Shown piece after piece: positions 26,093-34,061 of a DNA stretch of 64,000 nt. The notes under the pieces are model-generated. The model saw only the letters and a program-made list of their open reading frames with translations. It ran no database searches and was not told the origin of the DNA. Each line of letters begins with the position of its first letter. Within the stretch, counting starts at the first letter, position 1. The translations under genes and the position numbers were made by a program. Origin of the DNA: Cylindrospermum stagnale PCC 7417 (GTDB lineage Bacteria; Cyanobacteriota; Cyanobacteriia; Cyanobacteriales; Nostocaceae); assembly GCF_000317535.1 (NCBI RefSeq), contig NC_020050.1:111215-175214 (forward strand). Direction: 5' to 3'.

Positions 26093-26560
26093 CTAGACAC
26101 TACTCCTATCAGTGACATTGAACTGAGAATTAGTCTTAGCAGCCCCCTTCTTTGCCTTTGTACCTTGAGAAGTTTGAGAAGATGACGGAGATGATTTTTC
26201 CACAGTAGCAGGTGGCATAGCATCCACCTCTGGTGGTGGGTTATTATCCACAGGTATAGTAGTTGAGTCAGAGTCAGAAGAAACCGCAGATTCAGAACCA
26301 GGCTTATTGGTATTAGTTGCCATAGCCCTTTTATGGAAACTCTTCATCCCACTAGCAGCCAACTCTACCCCATGTCCCTTAAACACATCAGAGACATCCT
26401 CATAGGAGTAGCCAGCATCCAACATATCTTGGATAGGTTTAGCCAAACTTTTGACCAACTCTTCCACGCTAACAGTTTTAGGAGTAGCCGCCTTCTGTTT
26501 GAGACTAGCTTGAATATCATCGACTTTAGATAAAGGAACAGCCTTGGGTTTGCGGGACAT
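26093..26560 (-). CDS. small accessory protein of the mobilization region, copy 1
   Basis: 155 residues. Residues 28-75 (VEELVKSLAKPIQDMLDAGY, then SYEDVSDVFKGHGVELAAS) form a helical unit like the HTH of small conjugation accessory proteins (GYSYEDVSDVF.GHG). The C-terminal half is disordered (Pro/Ser/Thr), ending with a basic stretch, TKAKKGAAKT. It is transcribed away from mobC, first in an operon with the ParA-like and coiled-coil genes (9-bp gap). A role as the DNA-binding partner of the ParA-like ATPase, as VirC2 is for VirC1, is inferred. Confidence 0.65.
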   Translation of the reverse strand: MSRKPKAVPLSKVDDIQASLKQKAATPKTVSVEELVKSLAKPIQDMLDAGYSYEDVSDVFKGHGVELAASGMKSFHKRAMATNTNKPGSESAVSSDSDSTTIPVDNNPPPEVDAMPPATVEKSSPSSSQTSQGTKAKKGAAKTNSQFNVTDRSSV

Positions 26561-26869
26561 AATTAGTAGTGATAATTTCCTTTATTTTAGGAGAAGTCCC
26601 AGCCTTTTCATCAACTAAAGTCATCAACTAAAGCAGCTGCATCTACCCAACCTCAGAACCCATAAGTTTTATTGTGTAGATGCAAGCGGGAGAATTAACA
26701 AGGGGTTGATGAGTTGGTGAGGTAAACTAGTGTAGATAATGTAAATAGAGTGGCGTAAAAAATTAGTTAGTGGCGTAGCCTCAGCGGTCAGACCCATGCC
26801 ACATCTCGGCTGTTCCCCTACGTGGGTGTCATGCCACAGATACTCGTGTCCCCGCCGCGCTCCCAGAGG

Positions 26870-26953
26870 CAAGCAATACGCCTTAACGCGCCTAGCGGCG
26901 CTACTTTCGCTACGCTCAAGAGGCGTGAATTGCTTGTTGGGGGTGTCCCCCAA
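26870..26953. other. candidate oriT of copy 1
   Basis: Between the divergent accessory gene and mobC lie an inverted repeat (CAAGCAATACGCCT at 26870-26883 with AGGCGTGAATTGCTTG at 26921-26936) and a perfect hairpin, TTGGGGG-TGT-CCCCCAA (26937-26953), 33 bp before the mobC start. Both are conserved before the second mobC. Hairpins right before mobC-mobA are typical of MOBP origins of transfer. The rest of 26561-26869 has two GTGGCGTA direct repeats and no gene. Confidence 0.5.
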
Positions 26954-26985
26954 ACCCCCATTGTCGTACACTTAATAAGTCGGTT

Positions 26986-27441
26986 ATGACACAACTAGAT
27001 CCCCGTACAGCATTAAGTAATCAACTAGCAGATGTACTAAGCAATCAGTCAGTACAGCCTGATGAAAAGCGAGAGATAACTGTTACATTTAGGGTGAGCT
27101 ATGCCGAAAAAGCTAGACTAGAGCAACGGTGCATTGGAGTAGTGCAAAGCGATTATATTAGAGCTAGGTTATTCGATTATTCTCTACCACGTCCTAAGTT
27201 AATTATCCCAGAAGTTAATCGCCAAGTCATCTATGAATTAAAGAAAATTGGTAATAACCTCAACCAGCAGACTAGAGCCATTAACGAAGCAGTCAAAGTT
27301 GGATATCAACCATTAAATCATGAGGTACAAGAGTATTTACAAACCCTGAAAGAACTAGTAGATATATTAGAAGAAACTCATCGACAAATTACCCAGGCAT
27401 CAGCAGAGGCGCAGCGGGATGATTACCAAAGTCAAAGCTAA
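26986..27441 (+). CDS. mobC: MobC-type relaxosome accessory protein, copy 1
   Basis: 151 residues. An RHH-type N-terminus (ITVTFRVSYAEKARLEQRC, about 32-50) is followed by the MobC C-terminal signature VNRQVIYELKKIGNNLNQQT (about 85-104) and a coiled coil. MobC proteins bind oriT, bend or melt it and help the relaxase to nick. The gene begins just after the candidate oriT and its 3' end overlaps mobA by 23 bp. Confidence 0.85.
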   Translation: MTQLDPRTALSNQLADVLSNQSVQPDEKREITVTFRVSYAEKARLEQRCIGVVQSDYIRARLFDYSLPRPKLIIPEVNRQVIYELKKIGNNLNQQTRAINEAVKVGYQPLNHEVQEYLQTLKELVDILEETHRQITQASAEAQRDDYQSQS

Positions 27442-29074
27442 TAAATCATTTCGTGGCACAACCAAATACGTCCTGGAGAAAGAGAAAGCCACAATCATTG
27501 GTGGCAATATGTACGGCTCAACCACCAATGAACTAGTAGAGCAGTTTAGCCTATCAGCTCATCTTAACCCCCAACTAAAAGACCCCTGCTACCATCTAAT
27601 GCTGTCAGTTCCCAAAACTGATAGAACCCTCAATGACGATGAATTGACTAACATCTCCCAGCGTCACCTTGCCAATGTCATTGTGCTATCTAGGCTAAAA
27701 GGTGAAGAATCCCAAGTTAAACAACCTGATAAAAGGATAGCTGATACCAAGCTAAACCAACTAGTTGATGAATTTATCGAATCAGAACTGCCAGCTTATG
27801 ACTTCTTCATAGCCCGACACTCTGACAAAGAAAACGACCACACTCACATCGTTGCATCAAGAGTCAATAACCTAGATGGTAAATCCATCCGCACCTGGAA
27901 TAATTACGCTTACTCGGAACACTCAGCCCGACTGCTAGAGCGAGAATTTCACCTCACCCCAGTCCAAAGCAGTTGGGAGAGTAAACGCAAAGCCATGACC
28001 CGTAATCAACTGGAACGGGTAGAGCGAGATGGACTTCCTGGTGAAGAAATAATGCGACGGGCTATAGATGCAGTTGCAGCTGATAAACCCACAATGCCAC
28101 AGTTAATTGAGAGATTATGGTTAGATCATCAAGTCAAAGCCATCGTCAGTTATTACAGTCATGGTGGAGTCAGGGGTATTAAGTTTGGTATTAATATAGG
28201 TGCAGTGAATGAAGATGGTTCTTCCCAACTGCTCTGGAAACAGGGAGGGAATTTAAATAAATATAAGTGTTCGTTCAATAAATTACAGACAGAATTAGGG
28301 GTAAGCTATGACTCTAAACGGGATGATAGCGAAATTAAACGCCTGACTGAGATGTTGGAATCTGCTTCTATAGTTCAAGCTAATCAGCAGGTAATAGACG
28401 ATTTAGCATCTAATAAACCTATATATAATTCTCAAATATATTCTAATAAACCTGAAGCTAAAGTAGAAAATAAACCACTACTAACCCAGGAGCAATCGGT
28501 AGAGCTTTACAAACAGTATAGTGACGGACTGCAACAGGAATTGGTTACAGACCGAGATAAGGAAATCGCTGTCAGGGCGCTAAAAGATGATAGGTCAGCC
28601 CTGGAGGTTGCAGAGATTATCAGAGTTAGCCCAGCCGGATGGACTGAAGATGAGGCTAGGAAACTGGTGTTAATTGCTAGTGATAAACTGGAGTTAGAGC
28701 AGCCAAACATCGAACTGAGACAAGTTGAACAACCGGAGTTAGTCAACGAATTATTAGCTGTAGCAGTACCTGTTGGTGTTGAGTTAATTAATCGCTTACT
28801 CAGAAACCCTGGTGAGAATAGTCTGAGATTAAAACGTGCAACTTTAGCTAAAGAGGGTCAGGAATTGGTGTTTACCCATGATGAACGGGGTGAGGTTTTT
28901 CGTGTAGCTGTCAGTCGAAATCAAGAAGGTAATCTAGAGTATTCCCCAGTGAATATAGGTGAAGTGCGTCTTGAGGATATTCACACTTGGCGTGAGGTAA
29001 AGCGGGCGTTGCAGCAACAGATGAAGGAGGAACGGCAGCAGAAAAGAACGCAAACTAAAGGATTCTCTCTGTAG
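27419..29074 (+). CDS. mobA: MOBP-type relaxase (mobilization nuclease), copy 1
   Basis: 551 residues. The N-terminal relaxase domain (1-230) shows the catalytic tyrosine candidate Y17 (GTTKYVLEKEKA) and metal-binding motif III ARHSDKENDHTHIVAS with H134, H141 and H143, matching the Relaxase/VirD2-like family. It nicks oriT, stays bound to the 5' end and leads the strand into a recipient. The C-terminal half (300-551) is helical and diverges strongly from copy 2 although the first 300 residues are nearly the same. The plasmid would be mobilizable, needing a transfer channel from elsewhere. Confidence 0.9.
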   Translation: MITKVKANKSFRGTTKYVLEKEKATIIGGNMYGSTTNELVEQFSLSAHLNPQLKDPCYHLMLSVPKTDRTLNDDELTNISQRHLANVIVLSRLKGEESQVKQPDKRIADTKLNQLVDEFIESELPAYDFFIARHSDKENDHTHIVASRVNNLDGKSIRTWNNYAYSEHSARLLEREFHLTPVQSSWESKRKAMTRNQLERVERDGLPGEEIMRRAIDAVAADKPTMPQLIERLWLDHQVKAIVSYYSHGGVRGIKFGINIGAVNEDGSSQLLWKQGGNLNKYKCSFNKLQTELGVSYDSKRDDSEIKRLTEMLESASIVQANQQVIDDLASNKPIYNSQIYSNKPEAKVENKPLLTQEQSVELYKQYSDGLQQELVTDRDKEIAVRALKDDRSALEVAEIIRVSPAGWTEDEARKLVLIASDKLELEQPNIELRQVEQPELVNELLAVAVPVGVELINRLLRNPGENSLRLKRATLAKEGQELVFTHDERGEVFRVAVSRNQEGNLEYSPVNIGEVRLEDIHTWREVKRALQQQMKEERQQKRTQTKGFSL

Positions 29075-29075
29075 G

Positions 29076-29181
29076 TGTAGTGACCTGCAATTATAAATGC
29101 CCAAACCTGCAATCAAGACCAGAGCAAACCAGGATTATTGTGATTTGAACGATAATTTGGGTCTTGCTCACTTTTGGTGAT
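29076..29181 (+). mobile_element. transposon-end-like repeat, copy B
   Basis: TGTAGTGACCTGCAATTATA begins two bases after the relaxase stop and is followed by CAAACCTGCAATCA and CAAACCAGGATTATTG, matching copy A at 7316-7250. At 29159 it continues GGGTCTTGCTCACTTTTGGT, a sequence repeated at 29599 in copy C. This marks the left limit of the mobile DNA inserted between the two backbone copies. Confidence 0.5.
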
Positions 29182-29261
29182 GCGGGGTGGATAGAGACGA
29201 CTCAGAAGAGCGAGCGCCAATAAGAATGAAGCTCTAGAACGTTTTTGTTTTATGGTTAAAG

Positions 29262-29435
29262 TAGGTATTGAGCCGAGATTTGAGTAATTTTCTGCAAGAT
29301 GGTCTGGAAACCCTTGTCCTGTCTGGCTTTGATAATTTGTTAGTTCCGAGTCAAAAAAGCCGTTATTTACAACGTAAAATCAAGCCTTTTCAGGTCATCT
29401 TGCAGGTTTTTGGTTGCATCTCGGCTCAATACCTA
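29262..29435. repeat. 174-bp inverted-repeat element
   Basis: TAGGTATTGAGCCGAGAT (29262-29279) returns perfectly inverted at 29418-29435. Further inside, CTGCAAGATGGTCTGGAAA pairs imperfectly with the complement of TTTTCAGGTCATCTTGCAG. There is no coding potential that I trust. It fits a MITE or the two ends of an IS with its gene lost. A 90-codon frame covers it but shows no protein-like features. Confidence 0.5.
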
Positions 29436-29535
29436 ATTAGGGGATGGAGAAACTACCACCGTTACTGTAAGATGGATGGTTCAAGATTCTCATTGTGGTT
29501 TACCCGTTTGAGAACATGGAATGTCTTTAATAAAG

Positions 29536-29622
29536 TGTAGCGAACTGCAAACATCCAGCGATAAAACTGCAAACAAGGCATTTTTGAAACCACATTCTGG
29601 GTCTTGGCAACTTTTGGTGATC
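29536..29622 (+). mobile_element. transposon-end-like repeat, copy C (diverged)
   Basis: TGTAGCGAACTGCAAACATC with a second ACTGCAAACAAGG box 22 bases later keeps the organisation of copies A and B. It is followed by GGGTCTTGGCAACTTTTGGT, shared with copy B. It may be the left end of the ISL3-type element whose transposase starts at 32113. Confidence 0.4.
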
Positions 29623-30314
29623 TTGGTTGGGGTAAGGCAGCTATGCTGAGGACAGAAGGGAGAAAGATATAATTGAGATACTTCAGTGCGACCCGGAAGT
29701 CGCTCGCGAGAATGGAACCCTCAAAAAGTTCCCAGGTTAGTATCCAAACCTGTACCCACCCGAAGGGGCATTTTGAGTAATCAATATGTCTCACAGCTAG
29801 AGGGTAATGTCTAATCCCAAGTAATAGTCACAAACGAAAGGGAGGGCTAGGGTAAGACCAATATGGATAAGATGATGAATCTGCGTTGAGGCTCCGATAT
29901 TATTAAGGCTATCGAAAGTGACTGATACGGTAGTGTGGGGTAAAACATCCGTTATATAAACGGAAACAGGAAAGATGCCTGAAGTACATCTTTATAGGAT
30001 ACCAAACTCCCGGAGTATAGCAGAATCCTAAATTGGTTGTATCTGTTGCGTGTGAAACGGGGAAAACCCAATGGGGTCTAACTACGTTGCTGTTTGTAGT
30101 TAGTAGGAGTGACCGTAAGGTACTCGGAACTCCCCAGTGGGAGTAGGAAATCCCAGTAAGCGAATGCTGCCATACCGAAAGGTAATAGAAAACAGGACTT
30201 GTCCCTGATAACTAAGCAGATAGGTCTGATGACCAACTCGAAAGGGTGCCGACGGGGATTGGTAAGTCTCTTGAATCTCAAAGTAAGGGAATCGAACTTT
30301 TTGGGAAAAGTTAG

Positions 30315-31985
30315 ATGCAGACCGAAAGGAATGTAAATGTAACCAAAAGAACAACCGATTGGCAACACGTCAATTGGCGCAAAGCCTATTGCATAGTTAG
30401 AAACCTAAGACAGAGAATATTCAAGGCTGTCCAGAAAGGAAACTATCGATTAGTGAGAAGCTTGCAAAAGCTAATGATGCGTAGCTATTCTAACATTGTA
30501 CTTTCCGTTAGAAAAGTTACACAAACTAATCATGGCAAGAATACGCCAGGTGTGGACAAACTTTTGGTGAAAACACCAGAAGCCAGGGGATTTTTAGTTG
30601 ATTCACTCAGAAAATTTATTCCTTGGAAACCACTACCAGCTAAACGGGTGTATATCCCTAAATCCAATGGGAAAAAACGACCTTTAGGTATACAAACAAT
30701 AATAGACCGTTGCTTACAGGCGATTGTTAAGAACGCACTGGAACCCTTTTGGGAATTCCATTTTGAATTAAGCAGTTACGGCTTTAGACCTGGAAGAAGT
30801 ACCCACGATGCAATCAGTAAAATCTATATGATTGTACGTCCAAATAAAAAGAAAAAGTGGGTATTAGATGCCGATATTAAAGGTTGTTTTGACAACATTT
30901 CCCGAAATTTTCTGATGAAAACCATTGGTAACTTTCCCGCAAGAAAGCTAATAGACCAATGGTTGAAAGCAGGATATATGGAAGAAGGAAAATTCTCCGA
31001 AACGCTCACAGGTATACCACAGGGGGCTATTATTTCGCCCCTCCTCGCTAATATTGCGTTGCATGGGATGGAAGATGCACTGGGAGTAAAGTATAACCGA
31101 CGCGGTGAAATTGTCAGCAGACGCGCAGTTGTGAGATATGCAGATGATTTTGCAATCTTCTGTGAAACAAAAGAGGATGCAGAACAAGCCCAAATTGATA
31201 TAAGTGAATGGTTGAAATCTAGGGGACTCGAACTATCAAAAGAGAAAACTAGAATTGTTCATCTCAATGAGGGGTTCTGTTTTCTAGGTTTCAATATCAA
31301 ACAATACCGAGTCAGCAACACTAAAACCGGGTGGAAACTACTCATTAAACCTAGTAAAGAATCTCTTCTAAATATACGGAAAAAGCTAAGAGAGGAGTGG
31401 CTAAATCTTAAGGGGCATGACATTAAAAGTGTCATCAAAAAGCTAAACCCCATTATTAGAGGTGAAGCAAATTATTTCCGTATAGGTGTTGCCTCTGAGG
31501 CATTCAGAAGCTTAGATGACTGGATGTTTAAACGGGAATGTAGATATGTAAATCATACACATCCGAATAGAAATAATAAATGGCGTAAAAATAAGTATTG
31601 GGGAAGGCTGAACCTGGAAAGAAAAGATAGATGGGTGTTTGGAGATAAACGCACAGGTTTTCACCTGATAAAATTTTCTTGGTTCAATATTCAAAGGCAT
31701 CAACTTGTTCTTGGTAGGTCATCACCAGATGACTCAACACTCAAAGATTACTGGAAGGAAAGAGAAAAAGTGAAAGCTTCCAATCATCCTAAAAGTATTC
31801 AGAAAATTGCTGAGAAACAAGGTCATGTTTGTCCTGTCTGTGGACAAAGCCTATACAACGGTGAAGAAATCCACAAACATCATAAATTCCCAAGAAAGAA
31901 AGGCGGTTTAGATACATACTCAAACCTTGAGTTAGTTCATCTTTATTGTCATCATCAATTCCATTCTGGAGCTACAGCTACATGA
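30315..31985 (+). CDS. ltrA: group II intron reverse transcriptase/maturase with HNH endonuclease
   Basis: 556 residues. The reverse transcriptase has the active-site motif YADDFAIF at about 275 and the fingers motif RPLGIQTIIDR. A maturase X domain follows (about 370-440), then a C-terminal HNH endonuclease with the CPVCGQ zinc cysteines, HKHHKFPRKKGG and LVHLYCHHQFHS. All domains look intact, so the intron may still move by retrohoming. The gene lies in domain IV of the intron described above. Confidence 0.95.
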   Translation: MQTERNVNVTKRTTDWQHVNWRKAYCIVRNLRQRIFKAVQKGNYRLVRSLQKLMMRSYSNIVLSVRKVTQTNHGKNTPGVDKLLVKTPEARGFLVDSLRKFIPWKPLPAKRVYIPKSNGKKRPLGIQTIIDRCLQAIVKNALEPFWEFHFELSSYGFRPGRSTHDAISKIYMIVRPNKKKKWVLDADIKGCFDNISRNFLMKTIGNFPARKLIDQWLKAGYMEEGKFSETLTGIPQGAIISPLLANIALHGMEDALGVKYNRRGEIVSRRAVVRYADDFAIFCETKEDAEQAQIDISEWLKSRGLELSKEKTRIVHLNEGFCFLGFNIKQYRVSNTKTGWKLLIKPSKESLLNIRKKLREEWLNLKGHDIKSVIKKLNPIIRGEANYFRIGVASEAFRSLDDWMFKRECRYVNHTHPNRNNKWRKNKYWGRLNLERKDRWVFGDKRTGFHLIKFSWFNIQRHQLVLGRSSPDDSTLKDYWKEREKVKASNHPKSIQKIAEKQGHVCPVCGQSLYNGEEIHKHHKFPRKKGGLDTYSNLELVHLYCHHQFHSGATAT

Positions 31986-31992
31986 CTTGCTT

Positions 31993-32026
31993 AAGCCGTG
32001 TACTTGGAAACTTGTACGCACGGTTT
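31993..32026 (+). ncRNA. group II intron domain V
   Basis: The 34-nt hairpin AGCCGTGTACTTGGAAACTT with closing GTACGCACGG has the GAAA-type tetraloop region and bulge expected for the catalytic domain V, right after the maturase stop. Confidence 0.8.
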
Positions 32027-32112
32027 TCAGGGGGGAAAGAGGTAGAAATATCTCTGACCTACCCGACAACTTCGCTCTATCAAACATTTGAGGGATAAGC
32101 CTCAGCTTGATT

Positions 32113-33774
32113 ATGTCAGTGCTAACTCACCTACTACCAGATTCAACCAATCTGAAACTTGAGAATTGCCAAGTAGACAAGATAAAAACTCAGATAAAGT
32201 TGATTGTTTCCGCAATCAGAACAGTAGTTAATTGCCCAGTTTGTAACCAACCTACTCACAAAATTCATAGCCGCTACGAACGCAAGTTAACAGACCTACC
32301 TTGGGCTGATTACAGTATTACCCTACAGTTGCGAGTGCGAAAGTTTTATTGCATTAACACTTTGTGTAAACGGCGCATTTTTACCGAAAGACTGACAAGT
32401 GTGACCGCACCTTGGGCGCGAAGAACTCTACGTTTAGCTCAAAGACTGAGTGCAATTGGTTTAGCTAATGGTGGGGAAGCTGGGGTAAGACTCTCAGAGC
32501 AATTGGGGTTAACAGTCTCTCGCAACACGCTATTAAAATTAGTCCGCTCAATCCCACTTCCGCCAATCGTAACGCCGCAGACTCTTGGAGTAGACGACTT
32601 CTGTTTTCGTAAATGTAAAACTTACGGCACAGCACTAATTGACCTAGAACGAAGCCGACCAATTGCTCTACTCAAAGATGCAAAGGCTGAAATCTTAGCA
32701 GAATGGTTAAAAGCACACCCCGGTGTCAAAGTCGTTTCACGAGATCGGTCAAAAACTTATGAAAGTGGTATTCGCCAGGGCGCGCCTGAAGCCATTCACG
32801 TTGCAGACCGTTTTCACTTATTGCAGAACTTAGCTGAAACACTTAACCAAGTTTTCGCTACGAATCATCAAGCTCTCAAAGCCGTCGATGAAGCATACAG
32901 TCTTTCATCAGTAATCCAAACCGATGGTACTGTAGTTGTGCGAGTACCACGGCCAAGCCGCGAACAACAGGCACTACAATTAACAGAACGAAACCATGCA
33001 AGAAGACTTGCTATCCATCAGCAAGTTTGGGACTTACATGATCAAGGTTGGAGTGCAAAAGCTATAGCCTGTCAAGTTGGGATTGGTGTTACAAGTGTAT
33101 TCCGCTATCTACGTACTCCCACCTTTCCAGAACCAACTAGACGAAGAAGCCGAGGTCGAAGTATTTTAGTTCCGTACCAGGAATATATCCTTAAACGCTG
33201 GGATGAAGGTTGTTACGAAGGTTTAGCCTTGTTTGAGGAAATTCAAAAACTGGGTTACAAAGGTAGCTATGATACAGTAGCCCGTTACACGCGACGCATC
33301 CGTACTGTCCAAGGAATCAAGCCACGAAAACGGTATTCAGTTAAGTCTTTACCAAAAGTCACTCAACCCAAAAAACTTTGTCTGACACCTCGTCGTGCAG
33401 TATGGCTAGTGCTACGCAACCCGGATTCGCAACAGCCAGAAGATGAAGAATTGATTGCGCTACTCATAGGGCAACATCCAGATTTAGCCGAAGCCATCAA
33501 GTTAGCTCAAGGTTTCGCTCAAATTGTGCGTCAGCGACTGCCCCAACAACTCCAACGGTGGCTAACTGTTGCAGAAAGTAGTAATTTGACTGCTTTTCAT
33601 CGCTTTGCTAAACGATTGCGTGAAGATTACGACGCAGTGAAGGCGGGTGTAACTATGTCAGTTAGTAATGGCCCCGTTGAAGGACATATTAATCGACTGA
33701 AAATGTTAAAACGGCAGATGTATGGTCGTGCCAAAATAGACCTACTTGAGCGAAGATTTTTGTTGGCTATTTGA
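32113..33774 (+). CDS. ISL3-family transposase
   Basis: 553 residues from the ATG at 32113. The N-terminal zinc-binding part has CPVCNQPTHKIHSRYER and CINTLCKRRIF, and an HTH follows. The DDE domain has the GVDDFCFRKCKTYGT start (first D), VSRDRSKTYESGI (second D) and NGPVEGHINRLKMLKRQMYG (glutamate) as in ISL3 transposases. Length is normal and no break is seen. The expected right terminal repeat is not found after the gene; other sequence begins within about 30 bp, so the element is probably cut on the right and possibly not mobile by itself. Confidence 0.85.
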   Translation: MSVLTHLLPDSTNLKLENCQVDKIKTQIKLIVSAIRTVVNCPVCNQPTHKIHSRYERKLTDLPWADYSITLQLRVRKFYCINTLCKRRIFTERLTSVTAPWARRTLRLAQRLSAIGLANGGEAGVRLSEQLGLTVSRNTLLKLVRSIPLPPIVTPQTLGVDDFCFRKCKTYGTALIDLERSRPIALLKDAKAEILAEWLKAHPGVKVVSRDRSKTYESGIRQGAPEAIHVADRFHLLQNLAETLNQVFATNHQALKAVDEAYSLSSVIQTDGTVVVRVPRPSREQQALQLTERNHARRLAIHQQVWDLHDQGWSAKAIACQVGIGVTSVFRYLRTPTFPEPTRRRSRGRSILVPYQEYILKRWDEGCYEGLALFEEIQKLGYKGSYDTVARYTRRIRTVQGIKPRKRYSVKSLPKVTQPKKLCLTPRRAVWLVLRNPDSQQPEDEELIALLIGQHPDLAEAIKLAQGFAQIVRQRLPQQLQRWLTVAESSNLTAFHRFAKRLREDYDAVKAGVTMSVSNGPVEGHINRLKMLKRQMYGRAKIDLLERRFLLAI

Positions 33775-33807
33775 AGAGAAAAACTTTGATAATTTTCATT
33801 TAACTAT

Positions 33808-33958
33808 ATGAGTTATAGAAATCAGTTTATCTGGCAAAGGGCGGTTCAACTTGCCATCAATTGTTATAAATTCACACGACTATTTACTCAGTCAGAATTG
33901 TATGATTTAACCAGCCAAATACGAGGTTCTTCTGTATTTGTAGCATTGCATCCAATAT
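33808..33958 (+). pseudogene. four-helix-bundle protein, cut by Tn3 transposon
   Basis: The reading MSYRNQFIWQRAVQLAINCY followed by KFTRLFTQSELYDLTSQIRG matches the start of the small four-helix-bundle (23S-intervening-sequence-like) proteins common in cyanobacteria. About 50 codons remain; the frame then runs into the left end of the Tn3-family element at 33959. The missing 3' half is not found on the other side of the transposon. Confidence 0.7.
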
Positions 33959-34061
33959 GGGGTATTGCAACGATTCATGAAAAATTCCGCCATATCGCAT
34001 GAAACGCTTGCCCAGAGAGAGTTTTAGCGATACCATAACTCTTTCCTCACTTATGCCTATC

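Larger units (their letters stand above)
20488..29074 (+). repeat. duplicated plasmid backbone, copy 1
   Basis: From GTCACCAGCACGCTTGATT at 20488 to the relaxase stop, the DNA matches 38725-48270 in the same order and orientation: 0.7-kb leader, CyRepA1, coiled-coil protein, ParA-like ATPase, small accessory protein, oriT, mobC, mobA. Similarity is uneven: the 24.3-26.6 kb part is almost base-for-base identical to copy 2, while the last 200 residues of the relaxase are clearly diverged. Confidence 0.95.
29686..32067 (+). mobile_element. group II intron with encoded reverse transcriptase
   Basis: The 5' end is proposed at GTGCG (29686), the consensus start, 629 bases before the maturase gene, the usual length for domains I-III. 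Domain V follows the gene at 31993-32026, then a domain VI-like hairpin and CTACCCGAC at 32067. The intron sits just upstream of an ISL3-type transposase gene, in what was probably the left end or leader of that element. Boundaries are predicted from consensus only and could shift by a few bases. Confidence 0.75.

Noticed and set aside
29268..29540. 90-codon plus frame over the inverted-repeat element
   Set aside because: It spans an inverted repeat and transposon-end-like DNA, has no ribosome binding site and no recognisable domain.
29076..29622. CRISPR-associated transposon (CAST) or Tn7 element
   Set aside because: The repeat-box ends recall such elements, but no tnsB/tnsC/tniQ, Cas12k or CRISPR is present in the window.
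30078..30368. minus-strand frames of 84-96 codons before the maturase gene
   Set aside because: They lie in the structured domains I-III of the group II intron and are shadows of the ribozyme sequence.
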